Assembly (NCBI GenBank): GCA_024699005.1
Contig: JAILQN010000265.1
Location: 1-8,165 of the forward strand
DNA length: 8,165 nucleotides
Direction of reading: 5' to 3'
From: Clostridia bacterium
GTDB taxonomy: Bacteria > Bacillota_A > Clostridia > Oscillospirales > Acutalibacteraceae
Below the pieces are notes generated by a model. It searched no databases. It saw only the letters and a list, made by a program, of their open reading frames with translations, and was not told the origin of the DNA. A program made the position numbers and the translations under genes. Positions within the stretch are counted from its first letter, which is position 1. Every line of letters starts with the position of its first letter. Positions 5,974-8,165 of this stretch are shown in pieces.

Positions 5974-6075
5974 GTAGTTGTGCACTTTTATCCTATTGAG
6001 CGCAATTATTTACATTTCGTTAACACTGTCTTTTCCCGAACGACGGAACGGCAGAAAACCGCTCGCGGCGGACGA

Positions 6076-6104
6076 TTGACTTCTTTGTTTGTAATTATTA
6101 TAAT
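6076..6104 (+). promoter_or_regulatory. sigma-A promoter of the alarmone hydrolase gene
   Basis: TTGACT (6076-6081), a 17-bp spacer and a perfect TATAAT (6099-6104): a strong housekeeping promoter. The predicted start near 6111 puts the longer upstream reading frame outside the message and fixes the start at the ATG at 6157. Confidence 0.8.
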
Positions 6105-6118
6105 ACAGACAGAGAAAA

Positions 6119-6136
6119 CGCCCGCGGATACGGGCG
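6119..6136 (+). repeat. short GC hairpin in the 5' leader
   Basis: CGCCCG (6119-6124) pairs with CGGGCG (6131-6136) across six bases, about 8 nt after the predicted transcript start and 21 nt before the start codon. A 5'-end stability hairpin is the simplest reading. Confidence 0.4.
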
Positions 6137-6156
6137 GGCAAGCGAGGCTCACGGAA

Positions 6157-6588
6157 ATGATCTACACACCCGAAACGAAGAAAGCGATGAAGCTCTGCTT
6201 TGAGGCGCACAAGGATCAGACGGACAAATCGGGCGTGCCGTACGTCTTCCATCCCTTCCACGTAGCGGAGCAGATGCCGGACGAAAACACGACGGTCGTC
6301 GCGCTGCTCCACGACGTGATAGAGGACACCGCCTATACATTGGACGATCTCCGCGCCATGGGATTTTCCGAGGAAGTTCTTGAGGCGCTCGCCCTGATGA
6401 CGCACGACAAAAACGTGCCCTATACAGAGTACGTCGCGAAACTCGGCGAAAACACGATCGCCCGCACGGTCAAGCTCGCCGATCTGAGGCACAACAGCGA
6501 TCCGACCCGCCTTGATACGATAGACGAAAAAGCGCGTGAACGCATGGAAAAGTATAAGGCGGCCATCCGCCTCCTGTCGGGATCGTAA
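6157..6588 (+). CDS. single-domain (p)ppGpp hydrolase-like HD protein (small alarmone hydrolase)
   Basis: This 143-aa protein corresponds to the hydrolase domain of RelA/SpoT enzymes without synthetase, TGS or ACT domains, so it resembles Mesh1-type or bacterial small alarmone hydrolases. Such enzymes remove the 3'-pyrophosphate of (p)ppGpp in the cytoplasm using Mn2+. The metal and active-site residues line up with known Rel hydrolases: His32 (PYVFHPFHVA), His52-Asp53 and Glu56-Asp57 (LLHDVIEDT), then Asp109 and Asn113 (KLADLRHNSD). All are intact, so activity is expected. I use the ATG at 6157 because GAGG (6144-6147) and the promoter precede it. It is monocistronic, with no synthetase or toxin beside it. 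Some relatives act on other substrates such as NADPH, or as antitoxins of toxic synthetases, so the true substrate is unproven. Confidence 0.88.
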   Translation: MIYTPETKKAMKLCFEAHKDQTDKSGVPYVFHPFHVAEQMPDENTTVVALLHDVIEDTAYTLDDLRAMGFSEEVLEALALMTHDKNVPYTEYVAKLGENTIARTVKLADLRHNSDPTRLDTIDEKARERMEKYKAAIRLLSGS

Positions 6589-6610
6589 GGCTTTGACGCG
6601 CCCGCGAGGC

Positions 6611-6636
6611 AAAAAACACGCTTTCGCGTGTTTTTT
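6611..6636. terminator. bidirectional intrinsic terminator between convergent genes
   Basis: AAAAAACACGC (6611-6621), loop TTTC, then GCGTGTTTTTT (6626-6636) gives a perfect 11-bp stem with a U-tract in either direction. It ends both the alarmone hydrolase (stop 6588) and the metallo-hydrolase (stop 6641, minus strand). Confidence 0.92.
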
Positions 6637-6640
6637 CTTT

Positions 6641-7432
6641 TTATTTTACCCTGTCCGTCCGGTAAACGATATACGGATATTTTTCTTCGCCGCGTTCCGT
6701 CTTTACCGCGCGTTTCTTCGTATTGCCCCGCGCGGCTATCTTTTTTCCCAGTTCGATGAGCGTTTCAAGGTCATTTTTCGTCAGCGGTCTTTCGCCGTGA
6801 CCCGAGTATATAGGCGCGTCGCCGGCGAGAGAGAGCGTTTTTTCCATACCCCGCAGCCATACCTCCGCGGTGTCGGCGAAGGGATAGTGGAGCGTCGTCA
6901 GCCTGCCCGCGTTATCGCCGACGAACAGCGCGCCCGTGAGCGTATCGCGGTAAGTGACGCTGCCGACGGAATGACCGGGCGTATAATACGCTTCTATACT
7001 TCTGCCGCCGAGGTCGAACACGTCGCCGTCGTTTACCGGAATGAGCTTCGGACTGTACTCGCGCTGGAACGCGGCGAGGTAGGATATACCGTGACTCTTG
7101 CGCCTCTTGTTGTTCATGCGCAGGAACAGCATCCGCACGGGGGGATGCATATACAGCCGCGCCGTCCTGAAATCGGCGGGATGGACATAGACCTCCGGAT
7201 ACCAGACCCCGCCGCCCAGATGGTCCTCGTGCGCGTGGGTCATAAGCACGGTAAGAGGCTTGCCGGTCAGCGATCTTACGACCGCCGCGATATCGGCGAT
7301 GCCCGCGCCCGCGTCGATCAGGCACGCGCGCTTTGTCCCCTCGACAAGATAGCAGTTGACCATACCGAATTCCGACAGCCGCCTTACCCCGTTCCCGAGA
7401 TCGTTTATCTCAATATCCGTCCTGCGTTTCAT
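6641..7432 (-). CDS. metallo-beta-lactamase-fold hydrolase
   Basis: This 263-aa protein has the full MBL metal-binding set: THAHEDHLGG (His66, His68, Asp70, His71), TPGHSVGSV (His154), VGDNAG (Asp173) and SGHGE (His212). The fold hydrolyses thioesters, lactones, phosphoesters or glyoxalase-type substrates in the cytoplasm; no signal peptide is present. The N-terminal strand pattern (VRRLSEFGMVNCYLVEG, then LIDAGAG) is that of glyoxalase II / quorum-lactonase-like members. There is no rubredoxin or flavodiiron extension. The substrate is not readable. The C-terminus is Lys/Arg-rich. I chose the ATG at 7432 because GGGAGG lies 6 nt upstream; an in-frame GTG at 7450 lies before that site. It has a long structured leader with its own terminator and converges on the alarmone hydrolase. 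Confidence 0.9.
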   Translation of the reverse strand: MKRRTDIEINDLGNGVRRLSEFGMVNCYLVEGTKRACLIDAGAGIADIAAVVRSLTGKPLTVLMTHAHEDHLGGGVWYPEVYVHPADFRTARLYMHPPVRMLFLRMNNKRRKSHGISYLAAFQREYSPKLIPVNDGDVFDLGGRSIEAYYTPGHSVGSVTYRDTLTGALFVGDNAGRLTTLHYPFADTAEVWLRGMEKTLSLAGDAPIYSGHGERPLTKNDLETLIELGKKIAARGNTKKRAVKTERGEEKYPYIVYRTDRVK

Positions 7433-7481
7433 AGAAGTCCTCCCGGTCACGGTGATATCGCGCCGATCATTTCAGCGCCGT

Positions 7482-7497
7482 TTGCGCCGCGGCGCAA
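7482..7497. repeat. perfect 16-bp palindrome upstream of the metallo-hydrolase
   Basis: TTGCGCCGCGGCGCAA reads the same on both strands. It sits between the leader terminator and the hydrolase ribosome site, about 50 bp before the start. It could be a regulator's operator or, in RNA, a tight hairpin. No promoter is visible directly beside it. Confidence 0.5.
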
Positions 7498-7509
7498 GGG
7501 TCTGAGATA

Positions 7510-7539
7510 TTAAAAGCTCCCGTCGTCACGCGGGAGCTT
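7510..7539 (-). terminator. intrinsic terminator inside the metallo-hydrolase leader
   Basis: On the minus strand AAGCTCCCG (7539-7531) pairs perfectly with CGGGAGCTT (7522-7514) over an 8-base loop, followed by TTAATAT, a short U-rich tail. It lies about 80 bases before the hydrolase ATG. In the plus direction TTTTT comes only some 6 bases later and there is no plus-strand gene before it. Confidence 0.6.
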
Positions 7540-7623
7540 CTGCGTTTTTAAGGCCGGACCCCGGCGCCCCGTACGCCGACAGGCCGCCGCGCGGTCACCC
7601 GGCCGCCCCGCGCGCTTTTCGGT
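7510..7623 (-). ncRNA. candidate structured leader / small RNA ending at an intrinsic terminator
   Basis: From the predicted minus-strand start near 7623, a GC-rich RNA of about 114 nt would end at the terminator hairpin 7539-7514. It can form a 7-bp CGCGCGG/CCGCGCG stem (7614-7608 with 7594-7588), a GCCGG/CCGGC triloop hairpin (7565-7561 with 7557-7553) and the terminator. It has no ribosome site and matches no riboswitch, T-box, SRP or 6S consensus I can recognise. It could be an attenuator for the downstream metallo-hydrolase or an independent small RNA. Confidence 0.35.
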
Positions 7624-7629
7624 AACGGT

Positions 7630-7658
7630 ATTATACCATTTTTCCCCGGCAAATGCAA
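7630..7658 (-). promoter_or_regulatory. promoter of the metallo-hydrolase leader
   Basis: On the minus strand TTGCAT (7658-7653) is followed by 17 bp and a perfect TATAAT (7635-7630) with TGG directly before it, close to an extended -10. The -10 lies in an 11-bp dyad GGTATAATACC (7638-7628). The predicted start is near 7623. Confidence 0.6.
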
Positions 7659-7661
7659 TAC

Positions 7662-7690
7662 TTGCAAAATCCCGTATTATCGGCTATTAT
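7662..7690 (+). promoter_or_regulatory. divergent promoter of the right-edge gene
   Basis: TTGCAA (7662-7667, 4 of 6), a 17-bp spacer and TATTAT (7685-7690, 5 of 6). Its -35 is 3 bp from the -35 of the opposing promoter, and together they form the dyad TGCAA-TAC-TTGCA (7654-7666). The predicted start near 7697 coincides with an ATG. Confidence 0.5.
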
Positions 7691-7696
7691 ATGATC

Positions 7697-8165
7697 ATGA
7701 GAAACAGCGAAAAGAAAAAGTCACCACCTGCCAAACGTGAGCGAGGCCGGTTTACGGAACCGGAGCTGAAGGCGCTGCAAAGCGCCGGGCTCGACACTTC
7801 CGACCTCAAGCTCTGCTGTCGCTGCGATATGGCGCCGGACGGCGAATACAAGGACGCCTGGATATGCTTTGACTCCCGGGGCGTTTACTGCGCGTGGGGA
7901 GAGGAAGAGATCGGCAGACGCCGGAAAAAGCACGGCAAGCCGGAGATAAGCGTGAATATAAGCTCGATATCCGCCGTCCCCATAGGCGATGTCGACAGAT
8001 TGATTTGCGAAAAATACGTTTCCACCGGCGCGCTGCTGACAGAGAAGGACGGCGAGCCGCAGATACTCGCGCGCTTTTCCCTGGGCAGGCTCGGCGAGAC
8101 CGACACGTTCGCGAACGCGTTCAACGAGTTCAGGGAAAAGGGCGGCTTCGAGCTTCCGGCGGACA
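7697..8165 (+). CDS. uncharacterised protein, N-terminal part (cut by right edge; possibly ABC exporter N-domain)
   Basis: A plus-strand frame is open from ATG 7691/7697 to the window end, giving at least 156 residues. It starts with a basic, polar stretch (SEKKKSPPAKRERGRF), then EPELKALQSAGLD and CCRCDMAPDGEYKDAWICFDSRGVYCAWG, two beta-strand-like segments. Next come SINVNISS-type strands (as written ISVNISSISAVPIGDVDRL), VSTGALLTEKDGE, and a helix with TFANAFNEFREKGG. This resembles a PH-like or other beta-rich sensory domain. From memory, similar segments precede the transmembrane domain of some clostridial ABC exporters, but no Walker motif or membrane helix falls inside the window, so that is a guess. 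No Shine-Dalgarno precedes either ATG. The codon pattern is typical, so I consider the gene real. Confidence 0.7.
   Translation, partial: MRNSEKKKSPPAKRERGRFTEPELKALQSAGLDTSDLKLCCRCDMAPDGEYKDAWICFDSRGVYCAWGEEEIGRRRKKHGKPEISVNISSISAVPIGDVDRLICEKYVSTGALLTEKDGEPQILARFSLGRLGETDTFANAFNEFREKGGFELPAD

Noticed and set aside
5980..6156. N-terminal extension of the alarmone hydrolase to ATG 5980
   Set aside because: It spans the promoter at 6076-6104, which would lie inside the coding region, and the extra residues do not resemble the family. ATG 6157 has GAGG and the known fold start.
6536..7513. Plus-strand 325-codon frame opposite the metallo-hydrolase
   Set aside because: It is antisense to a gene with complete metal-binding motifs, runs through a bidirectional terminator and has no family-like motifs.
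7590..7600. T-box-like sequence GGGTGACCGCG on the minus strand before a terminator
   Set aside because: The T-box consensus AGGGTGGNACCGCG needs two more bases (GN). There is no room for a stem I specifier domain after the promoter, and a metallo-hydrolase is not a typical T-box target.

Overview
The window looks like a chromosomal stretch of a Gram-positive, low-to-mid GC anaerobe of the class Clostridia, probably an Oscillospirales-type gut lineage. This is inferred from GAGG-type Shine-Dalgarno sites, textbook sigma-A promoters (TTGACx-N17-TATxAT), intrinsic terminators with U-tracts, and the protein types. Nothing resembles phage, a transposon, CRISPR, rRNA or tRNA.

Left part (1-3550, plus strand). 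The window opens in the last 41 codons of a LysR-type regulator. About 485 bases without a supported gene follow, holding hairpins, an AT-rich tract and a strong promoter whose spacer contains a perfect 14-bp palindrome. That promoter reads into a 108-aa uncharacterised beta-rich protein, an intrinsic terminator, and then a sensor histidine kinase and OmpR/PhoB response regulator coupled by an ATGA overlap (kinase first, the less common order). A 53-aa uncharacterised protein with its own promoter follows the regulator and ends at a good terminator. The two-component system is therefore bracketed by two small unknown proteins.

Middle part (3550-5975, minus strand). After about 240 bases with no supported gene there is a two-gene operon: a HAAS-like multi-pass membrane protein and, coupled through a TGATG overlap, a condensation-domain/alcohol-acyltransferase-like enzyme with an HxxxDG motif. 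It has a clear promoter and a terminator.

Right part (5975-8165). A divergent promoter drives a 143-aa single-domain (p)ppGpp hydrolase-like HD protein. It converges on a metallo-beta-lactamase-fold hydrolase, and the two share a bidirectional terminator. The hydrolase has a roughly 190-nt GC-rich leader with an internal intrinsic terminator, so it is a candidate attenuator or small RNA. Back-to-back with that promoter, another promoter faces right into a gene that runs off the window. It has no Shine-Dalgarno and a predicted transcription start at its ATG. Its product is possibly the N-terminal domain of an ABC exporter, but this is not provable here.

Most coding sequence is ordinary. The best leads are regulatory: the operator-in-spacer promoter, the terminator in front of the kinase, the structured leader of the metallo-hydrolase, and the possible leaderless gene.
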